This document shows positions 37,118 to 46,447 of a stretch of DNA of 64,000 nucleotides, piece after piece. The position numbers and the translations under genes were made by a program. How positions within the stretch are numbered: position 1 is the stretch's first letter; every line of letters begins with the position of its first letter. The stretch comes from Caenimonas aquaedulcis (GTDB lineage Bacteria; Pseudomonadota; Gammaproteobacteria; Burkholderiales; Burkholderiaceae_C): the NCBI RefSeq assembly GCF_015831345.1, contig NZ_JADWYS010000001.1, positions 3,128,618-3,192,617 on the forward strand. Direction: 5' to 3'. The notes under the pieces were generated by a model, which was not told the origin of the DNA, did no database searches, and saw only the letters and a program-made list of their open reading frames with translations.

Positions 37118-38581
37118 CTAACATTCTTCGCTCCAGCAGTAACCATCTCTTGCGATCATGGCGCTGGCTGCACTGGGGCCCCAGGTTCCCGCCGCATACG
37201 GCCGCGGACCCGCGCTGTCATTGCGCCAGTAGTCGATGATCGGCTCGACCCATCTCCACGCCTCTTCCTGCTCGTCGCTGCGCACGAACAGGTTCAGCCG
37301 CCCGTCGATCACGTCGAGCAGCAGGCGTTCGTACGCGCCGACGCGCTCGCTGCCGAACCGCTTGTCGAAGTCAAGGTCCAGATGCACCGGCGCCAGCGTC
37401 TGCTGCGCGCTCTTGGATGCGCGGTTCTCCTGGCCCTGCGCGAGCAGGTGCAGCTCGAGGCCGTCCTTCGGTTGCAGGTGGATGACGAGCCGGTTGGCCG
37501 CGCCGAGCGGCGAGCGGAAGATCGCGTGCGGCGCGGGACGGAAGTTCACCACGATGTGCGCGTCGCGGTTCGCGAGGCGCTTGCCGGTGCGGATGAAGAA
37601 GGGCACGCCGGCCCAGCGCCAGTTGGCGATCTCCGCGCGCAGCGCGACGAAGGTTTCGGTGTGGCTCTCGGGATTCACGCCGGGTTCGTCGCGGTACGCC
37701 GGTACGGCTTCTCCGCCCACCTTGCCTGCGGTGTACTGCCCGCGAATCGCGTGCTGCGCCAAGGCCTCGGGCGTCCAGGCGCGCAGCGAGCGCAGGACCT
37801 TCAGCTTCTCGTCGCGGATCGCGTCGGCATGCGCGTTGATCGGGGGCTCCATCGCCAGGGCGCACAGCAATTGCAATGCGTGGTTCTGCACCATGTCGCG
37901 CAGCGCGCCGGTGCTGTCGTAGAAAGCACCGCGCTTTTCCACGCCGAGGTCCTCGGCGATGGTGATCTGGATGTTGGCGATGGTCTCGCGGCGCCACAGC
38001 GGCTCGAAGAGGGAATTGCCGAAGCGCAGCGCGAAGAGGTTCTGCACCGACGGCTTGCCGAGGTAATGGTCGATGCGGAAGATCTGCTTTTCGCTCAGCA
38101 CGCTGCGCACGGTCTCGTTGATCGCTCGGTTGGACGCGAGGTCGTGGCCGAGTGGCTTCTCCAGCACGATGCGGGTGTTCGCGGTGTTGAGGCCCGCGGC
38201 CGCGAGCTGCTCGCAGGCGACGGTGAAGAGCGACGGCGCCGTCGCGAGATACATCACCACCGTGTCCGCATTGCGCTCGCGCAGTGTCGCGGCCAGCCGC
38301 TGGTAATCGCCCGGCTTGGACAGGTCCATCCGCAGGAAGTGCAGCATCTCGGCGAAGCGCTCGAACTCGCCGGGCGCGGGCCGCTTGGAGAGGTCGACCT
38401 CGTCGAAGCGTGCGCGGATCAGGGCGCGGTATTGTTCGTCGGAGAGGTCGTCGCGCGCGACGCCGATGATGCGGCCCGAAGCCGGCAGCGAACCGTGGCG
38501 GAAGGCCTGGAACAGCGCGGGCATCAGCTTGCGCCATGCCAGGTCGCCGGTGCCGCCGAAGAGGACGAGGTCGAAGCTCAT
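37118..38581 (-). CDS. zwf: glucose-6-phosphate 1-dehydrogenase
   Basis: A 487-residue enzyme oxidising glucose 6-phosphate to 6-phosphogluconolactone with NADP, feeding the pentose phosphate and Entner-Doudoroff routes. Motifs: the cofactor loop GGTGDLAWRKLMPAL (9-23), EKPLGHD (141-147), and the active-site signature RIDHYLGK (169-176). Full length. It is followed by hexR and divergent from a sugar-phosphate-type ABC operon; a candidate HexR operator is 31 bases before the start. Confidence 0.96.
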   Translation of the reverse strand: MSFDLVLFGGTGDLAWRKLMPALFQAFRHGSLPASGRIIGVARDDLSDEQYRALIRARFDEVDLSKRPAPGEFERFAEMLHFLRMDLSKPGDYQRLAATLRERNADTVVMYLATAPSLFTVACEQLAAAGLNTANTRIVLEKPLGHDLASNRAINETVRSVLSEKQIFRIDHYLGKPSVQNLFALRFGNSLFEPLWRRETIANIQITIAEDLGVEKRGAFYDSTGALRDMVQNHALQLLCALAMEPPINAHADAIRDEKLKVLRSLRAWTPEALAQHAIRGQYTAGKVGGEAVPAYRDEPGVNPESHTETFVALRAEIANWRWAGVPFFIRTGKRLANRDAHIVVNFRPAPHAIFRSPLGAANRLVIHLQPKDGLELHLLAQGQENRASKSAQQTLAPVHLDLDFDKRFGSERVGAYERLLLDVIDGRLNLFVRSDEQEEAWRWVEPIIDYWRNDSAGPRPYAAGTWGPSAASAMIARDGYCWSEEC

Positions 38582-38611
38582 GGAGGGGGGCTTGAAGTCG
38601 GGAATCGGTAC

Positions 38612-38626
38612 TGTAACTTAGTTTCA
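38612..38626. promoter_or_regulatory. candidate HexR operator between zwf and the Afu-type operon
   Basis: TGTAACTTAGTTTCA is a 15-base palindrome with one mismatch (TGTAACT and AGTTTCA). It is close to the HexR consensus TGTAATT-N-AATTACA form. It lies 31 bases before zwf and 98 before the binding-protein gene, with hexR itself next to zwf, so it may control both directions. Regulator identity is inferred from context. Confidence 0.55.
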
Positions 38627-38723
38627 CGCACGCTTGGAACGACTGGTGTTTCCCCCAAGCCGGGCGGGCTGACTCAGCCGCTATGCTCGATTCGTAATCC
38701 AGTTACGACCAGAGGACTCGAAA

Positions 38724-39737
38724 ATGAAGAAGTTTGTCGTCGCATCGGCCATGGCCGTGCTGTCGTTCGGCGCCGCGGCCCAAGGCCAGGTCAACATCAT
38801 CTGCTCGGTGCAGGCCGAGTGGTGCAACATGATCTCCACAGTGTATGCACGCACCACGGGCGCGAAGGTGAACGTGTCCCTGAAGGGCTCGGGCGAAGCG
38901 CTCGCCCAGCTCATCGCGGAAAAGGACAATCCCAAGACGGACGTCTGGTTCGGCGGCACGGGGGACCCGCACCTGCAGGCCGCCGAGCAAGGTCTCACGC
39001 TCGAGTACAAGTCGCCGTCGCTGTCCCAGCTGCACGACTGGGCGCAGCAGCAGGCCAAGCAATCGGGCTACAAGACCGTCGGCATCTATTCGGGCCCGCT
39101 GGGCTTCGGCTACAACCCCGAACTGCTCTCGCGCAAGAAACTCGCGGTACCCAGGACCTGGGGCGATCTCACCAAGCCCGAGTACAAGGGCGAGGTGCAG
39201 GTGGCCAACCCGGCCTCCAGCGGCACGGCCTACACCATGATCGCGACGCTCGTGCAGCTCATGGGCGAGGACAAGGCCTACGACTACCTGAAGGCGCTTC
39301 ACAAGAACGTCAGCCAGTATTCGCGCTCGGGCACCGGCCCGATCAAGGCGGTGGCGCGCGGGGAGACCGCCGTGTCGATCAGCTTCGTGCACGACGGCCC
39401 GGGCGAGAAGATGCAGGGCTTCCCGGTGGAAACCATCACGCCCGCCGACGGCACGGGCGCGGAGATCGGCTCCATGAGCATCATCAAGGGTGCGCGCAAT
39501 CTCGAAGCGGCGAAGAAGTTCTATGAATGGGCGCTCACGCCCGCCGCGCAGGAAATGGCCGCGGCCGCCAAGCAGTTCCAGGTGCCGAGCAACAAGGCCG
39601 CCAAGGTCGATCCGCACGTGCCCGACTTCAAGAAGATCAAGTTCATCAACTACGACTACGCGAAGTACGGCGCGAGCGCCGAGCGCCGGCGCCTGATCTC
39701 GCGCTGGGAAAAAGAAGTCAACTCGCTCCCGCGCTGA
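38724..39737 (+). CDS. ABC transporter substrate-binding protein, AfuA-like (probable sugar phosphate)
   Basis: A 337-residue periplasmic protein with signal peptide cut near GAAA before QGQVNIICS. The fold is the type II binding protein of the ferric-iron/AfuA group (LYAAQ-like start, DVWFGGTGDPHLQAAEQGL, GPLGFGYNPELL, NPASSGTAYTMIATLVQL). Such genes are often labelled iron transporters. The Actinobacillus AfuA of this group binds hexose phosphates, and here the operon carries tal and pgi and faces zwf. I therefore infer a sugar-phosphate ligand. The tyrosine cluster used for Fe3+ binding is not obvious. AGAGGA precedes the ATG. Confidence 0.75.
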   Translation: MKKFVVASAMAVLSFGAAAQGQVNIICSVQAEWCNMISTVYARTTGAKVNVSLKGSGEALAQLIAEKDNPKTDVWFGGTGDPHLQAAEQGLTLEYKSPSLSQLHDWAQQQAKQSGYKTVGIYSGPLGFGYNPELLSRKKLAVPRTWGDLTKPEYKGEVQVANPASSGTAYTMIATLVQLMGEDKAYDYLKALHKNVSQYSRSGTGPIKAVARGETAVSISFVHDGPGEKMQGFPVETITPADGTGAEIGSMSIIKGARNLEAAKKFYEWALTPAAQEMAAAAKQFQVPSNKAAKVDPHVPDFKKIKFINYDYAKYGASAERRRLISRWEKEVNSLPR

Positions 39738-39738
39738 C

Positions 39739-41943
39739 ATGGCCCTGTGGTCGTGGCTCGCCATCGGCGCGCTGGGCTACCTCGCGCTGCCCTGGTATGC
39801 GCTGCAGGACGGCAACGGCCTGCTCGCGGTGGGCGGCGTCTTCGGCGGCGAGGACACCGCGAACGGCCTGATGCAGGCTGCGGTGTATGGCCGCACGTGG
39901 TTGTGGACCGGCGTGCTGGGTCTCGCCATCGCCGCCGTGGGCGCGATGCAGGCGCCCGGCAAACGGCAGGGTGCGTGGCTGGTGTGCGGCGGCGCGCTCG
40001 GCGCGATCGGGCTCGCGGCCTTCGGCTTCGCCATCGGCGCCAAGGGCTGGAACGGCGAGTGGCTCACGGCCACCTTCGGCGAACTCCCGAAGAACCAGTT
40101 CGGCATCGGCTGGGGCGGCTTCGTCGTGCTCACCTCGCTGGTGGTGCTGGCCTCCTTCGGCGTCGCGCGGCGCGGGTTCTTCAAGGGCGACCTGTTCATC
40201 GCGGCCTCCGTCCTGTGCGCCGGCACGCTGATGGGCGTCTTCATCCTCTTTCCCGTGCTCAAGGCGCTGTCGGGCGCAATGCTCGGCGAGGATGGCAAGT
40301 TCGCCGTCGGCGCGATCTGGGAACGCGTGGCGAACGAGCGCAACTTCGGGCTCAACTGCCTCGTGGGCGGCGTGCGCTGCGGCGTGGCGTGGAACACCCT
40401 GTTCCTCGGGCTGCTTACGGCCGCCGCGACCACCGTGCTCGGCACGCTGATGGCGCTCATGGCGGAGCGATCGAGCAAGCGCTACGGCCGCGCGCTCAAT
40501 GTGGTGGCCATGCTGCCGATCATCACTCCGCCCTTCGTCGTCGGCCTGGGCCTCATCCTGCTCTTCGGCCGCGCCGGCATCGTCAACCAGTTGCTGGAAG
40601 CGGCGTTCGGCCTCACGCCTTCCCGCTGGTTCTACGGCTGGTTCGGCGTGTGGATCGCGCAGACCTTCGCCTTCACGCCGATCGCCTTCATGATCATGCG
40701 CGGCGTCGTGCAGGGCATCGCGCCCAGCCTGGAGGAGGCCGCGCAGACCTTGCGTGCCGATGCGCAGCGCACCTTCATGACGGTGACGCTTCCGCTGCTC
40801 GCCCCGGGCCTGGCGAACGCCTTCCTCGTCGGCTTCATCGAGAGCATGGCGGACTTCGGCAACCCCGTCGTGGTGGGCGGGCAGTTCTCGGTGCTGTCCA
40901 CGGAAATCTTCTTCGCCATCGTGGGCGCGCAGTACGACCAGGGCCGCGCGGCGTCGCTCGCATGGATCCTCACCCTGTTCGCCCTCGGCGTCTTCGCAGT
41001 GCAGCGCGCGGTGCTCGGCAAGCAGAACTTCACCACCGTGAGCGGCAAGGGCGATGCCGGCATCGCGATGCCCTTGCCGCCGCGCGTGCGCAAGATCGTC
41101 AATGGCGTGGCGCTGCCCTGGATCGCCTTCACACTCGTCGTGTACCTCTTCGCTTTCGCGGGCGGCTTCGTGCAGACCTGGGGCCGCGACTACACGCTCA
41201 CGCTCAACCACTTCCGCACGGCGTTCTCGCTGGAGTGGGGGCAGTTCGGCCTGGTGTGGGCGGGGACGGCGTGGAACTCGTTCTTCACCACGATCAAACT
41301 CGCGGCGATCTCCGCGCCGCTGACCGCGGGCCTGGGCCTGCTCATCGCCTACCTGCTCGCGCGCACCGAGTTCAAGGGCCAGGGCCTGTTCGAATTTTCC
41401 GCGCTGCTGGCGTTCGCGATTCCCGGGACCGTGCTGGGCGTGAGCTACATCCTCGCGTTCAATGTGCCGCCCTTCGAGCTCACGGGCACGGGGCTCATCA
41501 TCGTGCTGTGCTTCCTCTTTCGAAACCTGCCGGTGGGCGTGCGCGCGGGCACCGCGGCCTTCAAGCAGCTGGACAAGTCGCTCGATGAAGCATCCCTGAT
41601 GCTGCGCGCGAGCACCCTGCAGACGCTGCGCCACGTCGTGCTGCCGCTGCTCAAGCCGGCGCTCGTCGCGGCGCTGGTCTACAGCTTCGTGCGCGCGATC
41701 ACGACGGTGTCGGCCGTCATCTTCCTCGTCACGGCGGAAAACGAACTCGCCACCACCTACATCATCGGCCGCGTCGGCAATGGCGACTATGGCGTCGCCC
41801 TGGCCTATTGCACGGTGCTGATCGTCCTCATGAGCGCCGCGACCGCGCTCATCCAATTCGTCGTCGGCGAGCGCAAGCTCGGCCGGCGCAAGGCAGCGGC
41901 GCCGGTGGCGTTGCCGGCAACTTCCACACAGGGCATCACATGA
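39739..41943 (+). CDS. fused ABC permease, AfuB-like, two permease modules
   Basis: A 734-residue inner-membrane protein. About 200 N-terminal residues form extra helices, followed by two permease modules with the ATPase-contact motifs SLEEAAQTLRADAQRTFMTVTLPLL (around 330-355) and SLDEASLMLRASTLQTLRHVVLPLL (around 613-638). One chain thus supplies both halves of the channel. The great length with an N-terminal extension fits AfuB-type rather than the about 500-residue FbpB iron permeases. One base separates it from the binding-protein stop, and its own stop overlaps the ATPase start. Confidence 0.82.
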   Translation: MALWSWLAIGALGYLALPWYALQDGNGLLAVGGVFGGEDTANGLMQAAVYGRTWLWTGVLGLAIAAVGAMQAPGKRQGAWLVCGGALGAIGLAAFGFAIGAKGWNGEWLTATFGELPKNQFGIGWGGFVVLTSLVVLASFGVARRGFFKGDLFIAASVLCAGTLMGVFILFPVLKALSGAMLGEDGKFAVGAIWERVANERNFGLNCLVGGVRCGVAWNTLFLGLLTAAATTVLGTLMALMAERSSKRYGRALNVVAMLPIITPPFVVGLGLILLFGRAGIVNQLLEAAFGLTPSRWFYGWFGVWIAQTFAFTPIAFMIMRGVVQGIAPSLEEAAQTLRADAQRTFMTVTLPLLAPGLANAFLVGFIESMADFGNPVVVGGQFSVLSTEIFFAIVGAQYDQGRAASLAWILTLFALGVFAVQRAVLGKQNFTTVSGKGDAGIAMPLPPRVRKIVNGVALPWIAFTLVVYLFAFAGGFVQTWGRDYTLTLNHFRTAFSLEWGQFGLVWAGTAWNSFFTTIKLAAISAPLTAGLGLLIAYLLARTEFKGQGLFEFSALLAFAIPGTVLGVSYILAFNVPPFELTGTGLIIVLCFLFRNLPVGVRAGTAAFKQLDKSLDEASLMLRASTLQTLRHVVLPLLKPALVAALVYSFVRAITTVSAVIFLVTAENELATTYIIGRVGNGDYGVALAYCTVLIVLMSAATALIQFVVGERKLGRRKAAAPVALPATSTQGIT

Positions 41944-42995
41944 GCGCATCCACGGCGGGCATCGCCTTCCAGGGCGTCACCAAGCGCTACAGCAGCGACC
42001 CGAACGCGCCGCTGGCGGTCAAGGGCATCAGCTTCGAAGTCGCGCGCGGCACGCTCACGACCATCCTCGGCCCCTCGGGCTGCGGCAAGACGACCACCCT
42101 GCGCATGATCGCGGGCCTGGAGTCGCCGACCTCGGGCAGCATCTTCATCGACGGCAAGGACGTGACGACGCTCGGGCCGGCGGACCGCAACGTGAGCATG
42201 ATGTTCCAGAGCTATGCGCTCTTTCCGCACATGGACGTCGCGGAGAACGTCATGTATGGCCTGCGCATGTCGGGCATCCCGAAGGCGGCAGCGCGCACGC
42301 GGGCGGTCGAGGCGCTGCGCAATGTCGGGCTCGTGGGTTTCGACGAGCGCCTGCCCAGCGAACTGTCGGGCGGCCAGCAGCAACGCGTCGCGCTCGCGCG
42401 CGCGCTGGTGCTCGAACCCGCGGTCCTGCTTTTCGACGAACCGCTCTCCAACCTGGACGCGCGCTTGCGCCGCGAGATGCGCGAGGAAATCCGTTCGCTG
42501 CAGCAGCGGCTGCAGCTCACCGTCGCGTACGTCACGCACGACCAGAGCGAGGCCCTGGCCGTCAGCGACCAGATCATCGTGATGGACCACGGCGTCATCG
42601 CCCAGCGCGGCACGCCGCAGGACCTCTACGAATTCCCCGCCAGCGAATTCGTCGCGGGCTTCATGGGCGAGGCGATGCTGTTCCCCGCCAAGGCCGATGC
42701 AGGCGGCACGGTGGCGCTCGGGCCGCTGCGCATCAAGCCGCGGCAAGGCATGGTGGAAGGCGCGGTGAAAGTGGCGGTGCGCCCGGAGGCGTGGCACATC
42801 GGCCCGCCGGGCAACGGCCTGGAAGCGCGGCTGTCGAAACTGGCCTACCTGGGCAGCAACTACGAGTACACGTTCGAGACCGAACTCGGCCCGATCTTCG
42901 TGGTGTCGTCCAACCTGGCGCGCGTGCTCGACATCGGCACCGACGTGGGGCTGGGGCTGGCCGACCACGGCGTGTCGGTCGTGCAGGTGCCGTAA
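41940..42995 (+). CDS. ABC transporter ATPase, AfuC/FbpC-like
   Basis: A 351-residue ATPase of the CUT1/iron/spermidine group: Walker A GPSGCGKTT, Q loop MMFQSYALFPHMDV, signature LSGGQQQRVALARAL, Walker B VLLFDEPLSNLDARL, His switch VTHDQSEAL, and a C-terminal TOBE-like regulatory domain from about residue 245. The ATG overlaps the permease stop (ATGA). It completes the transporter; tal follows after 46 bases. Confidence 0.88.
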   Translation: MSASTAGIAFQGVTKRYSSDPNAPLAVKGISFEVARGTLTTILGPSGCGKTTTLRMIAGLESPTSGSIFIDGKDVTTLGPADRNVSMMFQSYALFPHMDVAENVMYGLRMSGIPKAAARTRAVEALRNVGLVGFDERLPSELSGGQQQRVALARALVLEPAVLLFDEPLSNLDARLRREMREEIRSLQQRLQLTVAYVTHDQSEALAVSDQIIVMDHGVIAQRGTPQDLYEFPASEFVAGFMGEAMLFPAKADAGGTVALGPLRIKPRQGMVEGAVKVAVRPEAWHIGPPGNGLEARLSKLAYLGSNYEYTFETELGPIFVVSSNLARVLDIGTDVGLGLADHGVSVVQVP

Positions 42996-43041
42996 CCTGC
43001 CCTGGCCCCACGGCTGAGGTGCAGCGCCGGATAATGACCGG

Positions 43042-43992
43042 ATGAACCAGCTCGACGCTCTCAAGCAATACACCACCGTCGTCGCGGACACCGGCGATTT
43101 CAGGCAGCTGGCGCAGTTCCAGCCGCAGGATGCCACCACCAATCCGTCGCTCATCCTCAAGGCCGTGCAGAAGCCGGACTACGCCCCCCTGCTGAAGGAA
43201 ACGGTCCGGCAGCACGCGGGGCGGCCGCTCGATGAAATCATGGACCGGCTGCTCGTGCGCTTCGGCCGCGAGATCCTCTCCACCATCCCGGGCCGCGTGT
43301 CCACGGAGGTGGACGCGCGCCTGAGCTTCGACACCGAAGCGTCCTGCGCGCGCGCCGAACGCATCATCCGGTGGTACCGGGACGAAGGCATCTCCGGCGA
43401 CCGCGTGCTCATCAAGGTCGCTGCCACCTGGGAAGGCATCGAGGCGGCGCGGCGCCTGGAGCAGCAGGGCATCCACACCAACTTGACCCTGCTCTTCTCG
43501 TTTTGCCAGGCGGTGGCGTGCGGGGCCGCCAAGGTCCAGCTGATCTCGCCCTTCGTCGGCCGCATCTACGACTGGTACAAGAAGTCGGCGGGCGCGGCTT
43601 GGGATGAGGCGGCGAGTTCCGGCGCGAACGACCCCGGCGTGAAGTCGGTGCGGCAGATCTACGAACACTACAAGCACTTCGGCATCGCGACGGAAGTGAT
43701 GGGCGCTAGCTTTCGCAACGTGGGCCAGATCCTGGCGCTGGCCGGGTGCGACCTGCTCACCATCAGCCCCGAATTGCTCGCGCAACTGGCCGCCTCCGAT
43801 GCGCCGGTGTCGCGCGCGCTCGATGCGGACGCCGCGCGCAAGCTCGACCTGAAGCCCGCGAGCTACGACGAGGCCTCGTTCCGCTTTGCACTGAACGAGG
43901 ACGCCATGGCGACGGAAAAGCTCGCCGAAGGCATCCGAGCCTTTGCAGCCGACGCGGTGAAGCTCGACAAGCTGATGAAGGAGGCCGCATGA
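43042..43992 (+). CDS. tal: transaldolase
   Basis: A 316-residue enzyme transferring a dihydroxyacetone unit between sedoheptulose 7-phosphate and glyceraldehyde 3-phosphate in the pentose phosphate pathway. Schiff-base Lys125 lies in [12 protein letters not shown]; the first signature [10 protein letters not shown] and [14 protein letters not shown] are complete, and length matches the TalB type. Its stop overlaps pgi (ATGA). It is probably transcribed with the Afu-like transporter. Confidence 0.95.
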   Translation: MNQLDALKQYTTVVADTGDFRQLAQFQPQDATTNPSLILKAVQKPDYAPLLKETVRQHAGRPLDEIMDRLLVRFGREILSTIPGRVSTEVDARLSFDTEASCARAERIIRWYRDEGISGDRVLIKVAATWEGIEAARRLEQQGIHTNLTLLFSFCQAVACGAAKVQLISPFVGRIYDWYKKSAGAAWDEAASSGANDPGVKSVRQIYEHYKHFGIATEVMGASFRNVGQILALAGCDLLTISPELLAQLAASDAPVSRALDADAARKLDLKPASYDEASFRFALNEDAMATEKLAEGIRAFAADAVKLDKLMKEAA

Positions 43993-45539
43993 GCTACGGC
44001 ACCTCCCGCCCGCATTGCGACCGCACCGTCGCGTGGGGCCTGCTGCGCGCCCACTACGACGCGCAGGGCCGCGCGTTCGACCTGCGCGACGAATTCCGCA
44101 TCGACGCGAAACGCTTCGAGTCCTTCAGCCTGCAGGCGCCGCACGTGTTCGCCGACATGTCGAAGAACCTCGTCGACAACCATGTGCGTTCGCTGATGAT
44201 GGAACTGGCCCGCGAGTGCGGCTTCGAACACCACCGCGCCGCGATGTTCGCGGGCGAGCCGGTCAACAACACCGAGCAGCGCGCCGTGAAGCACTGGCTG
44301 CTGCGCGCACCCAGGGGCTCCAGCGGCGACGCCGACCTGGCCGAGGTGCACGCGACACTGGACGCGATGCTCGCCTATGCGCAGCGCGTCCGCGCGGATT
44401 CGAAGATCACCGACGTCGTCAACATCGGCATCGGCGGCTCGGACCTCGGGCCGCAGATGGCCGTGATCGCGCTCGCGCAGTTCGCGGTGCCGGGCAAGCG
44501 CTTCCACTTCGTCTCCAACGTCGACGGCCACGAGCTCGACGCGGTGCTGCGGCAGGTGAAGCCCGAATCGACGCTCTTCCTCATCGCGTCGAAGACCTTC
44601 ACCACCATCGAGACCATGACCAACGCCCGCTCGGCGAGGGCCTGGTTCGAATCGCAGGGCGGCCAGGACATCGCGCGTCACTTCGCGGCGCTGACGACCA
44701 ATGTCGCGGCGGCCGGCGAGTTCGGCATCGCGACGACCTTCGGCTTCTGGGACTGGGTAGGCGGACGCTACTCGATGTGGTCCGCGATCGGCCTGCCGAT
44801 CGCGATCGCCATCGGCGCGGACAACTTCCGCGCGATGCTCGGCGGCGCGCACGAGATGGACAGGCACTTCGCCACCGCGCCGCTGTTCGAGAACCTGCCT
44901 GCCAGGCTCGGCCTCCTGGACGTCTGGTACCGCAATTTCCACGGCTTCACGAGCCGCAGCATTGCCCCGTACCACAGCGCGCTGCGGCGCCTGCCCGCCT
45001 ACCTGCAGCAGCTGGAGATGGAAAGCAATGGCAAGCAGGTCGATGCGCAGGGCCGCGCCCTGTCCGTAGGCACGTCCCCCGTGCTCTGGGGCGAACCGGG
45101 CACCAATGGGCAGCATGCCTACTTCCAGATGCTGCACCAGGGCACGGATGTCGTGCCGGTGGAATTCATCGCGGTGCGCGACGCGGCTCACAGCCTCGAA
45201 GGGCATCACGAGCAATTGCTCGCGAATGCGCTCGCGCAGGCGCAGGCGCTGATGCAGGGCAAGCCCGACGCGGGCGGCCACAAGAACTTCCCCGGCAATC
45301 GACCGAGCACTTTCTTCGTCCTGGACCGGCTGGACCCCGCCAGCTTCGGCGCGCTGGTGGCGATGTACGAGCACCGCGTGTTCACGAGCGGCTCCATCTG
45401 GGGCATCAACAGCTTCGACCAATGGGGCGTGGAGCTGGGCAAGGTGCTCGCGAAAGACATCGCGCCGCGCCTTGCGAGCGGCGACACGCAAGGCCTGGAC
45501 GCATCGACCGCGGGCCTGCTCGCGAAGTTGCGCGGCTAG
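43989..45539 (+). CDS. pgi: glucose-6-phosphate isomerase
   Basis: A 516-residue isomerase of glucose 6-phosphate and fructose 6-phosphate. Both family signatures are present: [19 protein letters not shown] and [18 protein letters not shown], with the active-site segments [20 protein letters not shown] and [17 protein letters not shown] little shorter than the about 550-residue E. coli form. It ends the operon. Its stop codon shares the palindrome CTAG with the stop of the opposite-strand cupredoxin gene. Confidence 0.95.
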   Translation: MSYGTSRPHCDRTVAWGLLRAHYDAQGRAFDLRDEFRIDAKRFESFSLQAPHVFADMSKNLVDNHVRSLMMELARECGFEHHRAAMFAGEPVNNTEQRAVKHWLLRAPRGSSGDADLAEVHATLDAMLAYAQRVRADSKITDVVNIGIGGSDLGPQMAVIALAQFAVPGKRFHFVSNVDGHELDAVLRQVKPESTLFLIASKTFTTIETMTNARSARAWFESQGGQDIARHFAALTTNVAAAGEFGIATTFGFWDWVGGRYSMWSAIGLPIAIAIGADNFRAMLGGAHEMDRHFATAPLFENLPARLGLLDVWYRNFHGFTSRSIAPYHSALRRLPAYLQQLEMESNGKQVDAQGRALSVGTSPVLWGEPGTNGQHAYFQMLHQGTDVVPVEFIAVRDAAHSLEGHHEQLLANALAQAQALMQGKPDAGGHKNFPGNRPSTFFVLDRLDPASFGALVAMYEHRVFTSGSIWGINSFDQWGVELGKVLAKDIAPRLASGDTQGLDASTAGLLAKLRG

Positions 45540-46441
45540 TGCCGATGGCCTGAGTGGCCGGGCTCCGGCGGGGCGGTGTGCGCCGGCGCGTCGGCCCCCG
45601 CCGGGCCTTGCGCGACGACAAGCGAGCCGCGCATCCCCGCTTCGTAGTGGCCCGGGACCAGGCAGGCAAGCTGCAGCGTCGCTTCGCGCGTGAAGGTGAC
45701 GACCAGCTCGCCCGCCTGCCCCGGCGCGACGCGCACCGCGGCGAGGCCGCCGCCAGCGCCATGGGCATGCGCCGCGCCCGACTGCATCGCGGTGGCGTGT
45801 TCGGCGATCTGCGCATCGTCGCCGATCACCAGTTCGTGCTCCAGCTTCCCCTCGTTGCGCGCGACGATGCGCAGCGTTTCCCCGGCCCGGGCCTGCAGCG
45901 TGGAGGGGGAAAAGCGCATCGTGTCGTCCATGCGGATTTCGACCACGCGGCTCACCACCTGCGCCTGCATGGCGGCTTCGGCGACCGCGGGCCGCGTCTC
46001 GTTCAGTGCCTGCCAGGCCGCGACACTGGCCGCACCGACCACCAGCAGGCCCGCGACGCCGTACACGGCGACGCCTCGCCGCCACGCGCGTTGCTCCGAC
46101 GCGGCCAGCGCCACCACGGAGAGCGCGAAGCCCAGGGGCACCACCCAGCTGCTGCGGGCCGGCGAGTCCGGAAAGTGCTGCAGGCCGCCCGTGAAGAAGC
46201 CCAGGCCGATGGACAGCAGCGTGCCCCACGCGAGCGTGCGGGCCAGGCCGGCGTGGTCCTTGTCGCCGGACATCCGGTGCGCCATCCAGCCCCCCGCGAC
46301 GAACATCACGATGCCGGCCGCCGCGGTCCACAGGGAGCGCTCGCCGCTGAAAAAGCCGTGGTTCACCGCCCCCGAAATGAAGCTGATGCCGGCGTATTTG
46401 AGGAGCATCGCCAGGTGCTCGCGCTGGAAGGATGTGTTCAT
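45536..46441 (-). CDS. membrane protein fused to a C-terminal cupredoxin domain
   Basis: A 301-residue protein. The N-terminal half has four to five hydrophobic helices (about 14-34, 38-54, 69-90, 98-115, 123-145). The C-terminal half (about 165-278) is a plastocyanin/azurin-like cupredoxin with the type 1 copper ligands His202 (LEHELVIGD) and CLVPGHYEAGM (Cys260, His265, Met270). A His-rich loop (near 215-227) and a Gly-His tail (GHSGHRH) may bind more metal. The cupredoxin should face the periplasm. I infer a role in copper handling or electron transfer. The upstream promoter has MerR/CueR-like geometry. No known named protein is recognised. Confidence 0.72.
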   Translation of the reverse strand: MNTSFQREHLAMLLKYAGISFISGAVNHGFFSGERSLWTAAAGIVMFVAGGWMAHRMSGDKDHAGLARTLAWGTLLSIGLGFFTGGLQHFPDSPARSSWVVPLGFALSVVALAASEQRAWRRGVAVYGVAGLLVVGAASVAAWQALNETRPAVAEAAMQAQVVSRVVEIRMDDTMRFSPSTLQARAGETLRIVARNEGKLEHELVIGDDAQIAEHATAMQSGAAHAHGAGGGLAAVRVAPGQAGELVVTFTREATLQLACLVPGHYEAGMRGSLVVAQGPAGADAPAHTAPPEPGHSGHRH

Positions 46442-46447
46442 GGAGTC

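Noticed and set aside
37039..37146. N-terminal extension of HexR to the ATG at 37146
   Set aside because: It would overlap zwf, and HexR proteins begin at the LDRIKASL segment; the GTG at 37038 has its own GGAG.
38724..42995. Annotation of the Afu-like genes as a ferric-iron transporter
   Set aside because: The general family match allows it, but the genomic context (zwf, hexR, tal, pgi) and the long fused permease favour sugar phosphates; I saw no Fur-like box.
44630..44660. GGTTCGAATCG, resembling a tRNA T-loop
   Set aside because: It lies inside pgi in the coding frame, with no acceptor or anticodon stems around it. No tRNA was found in the window.
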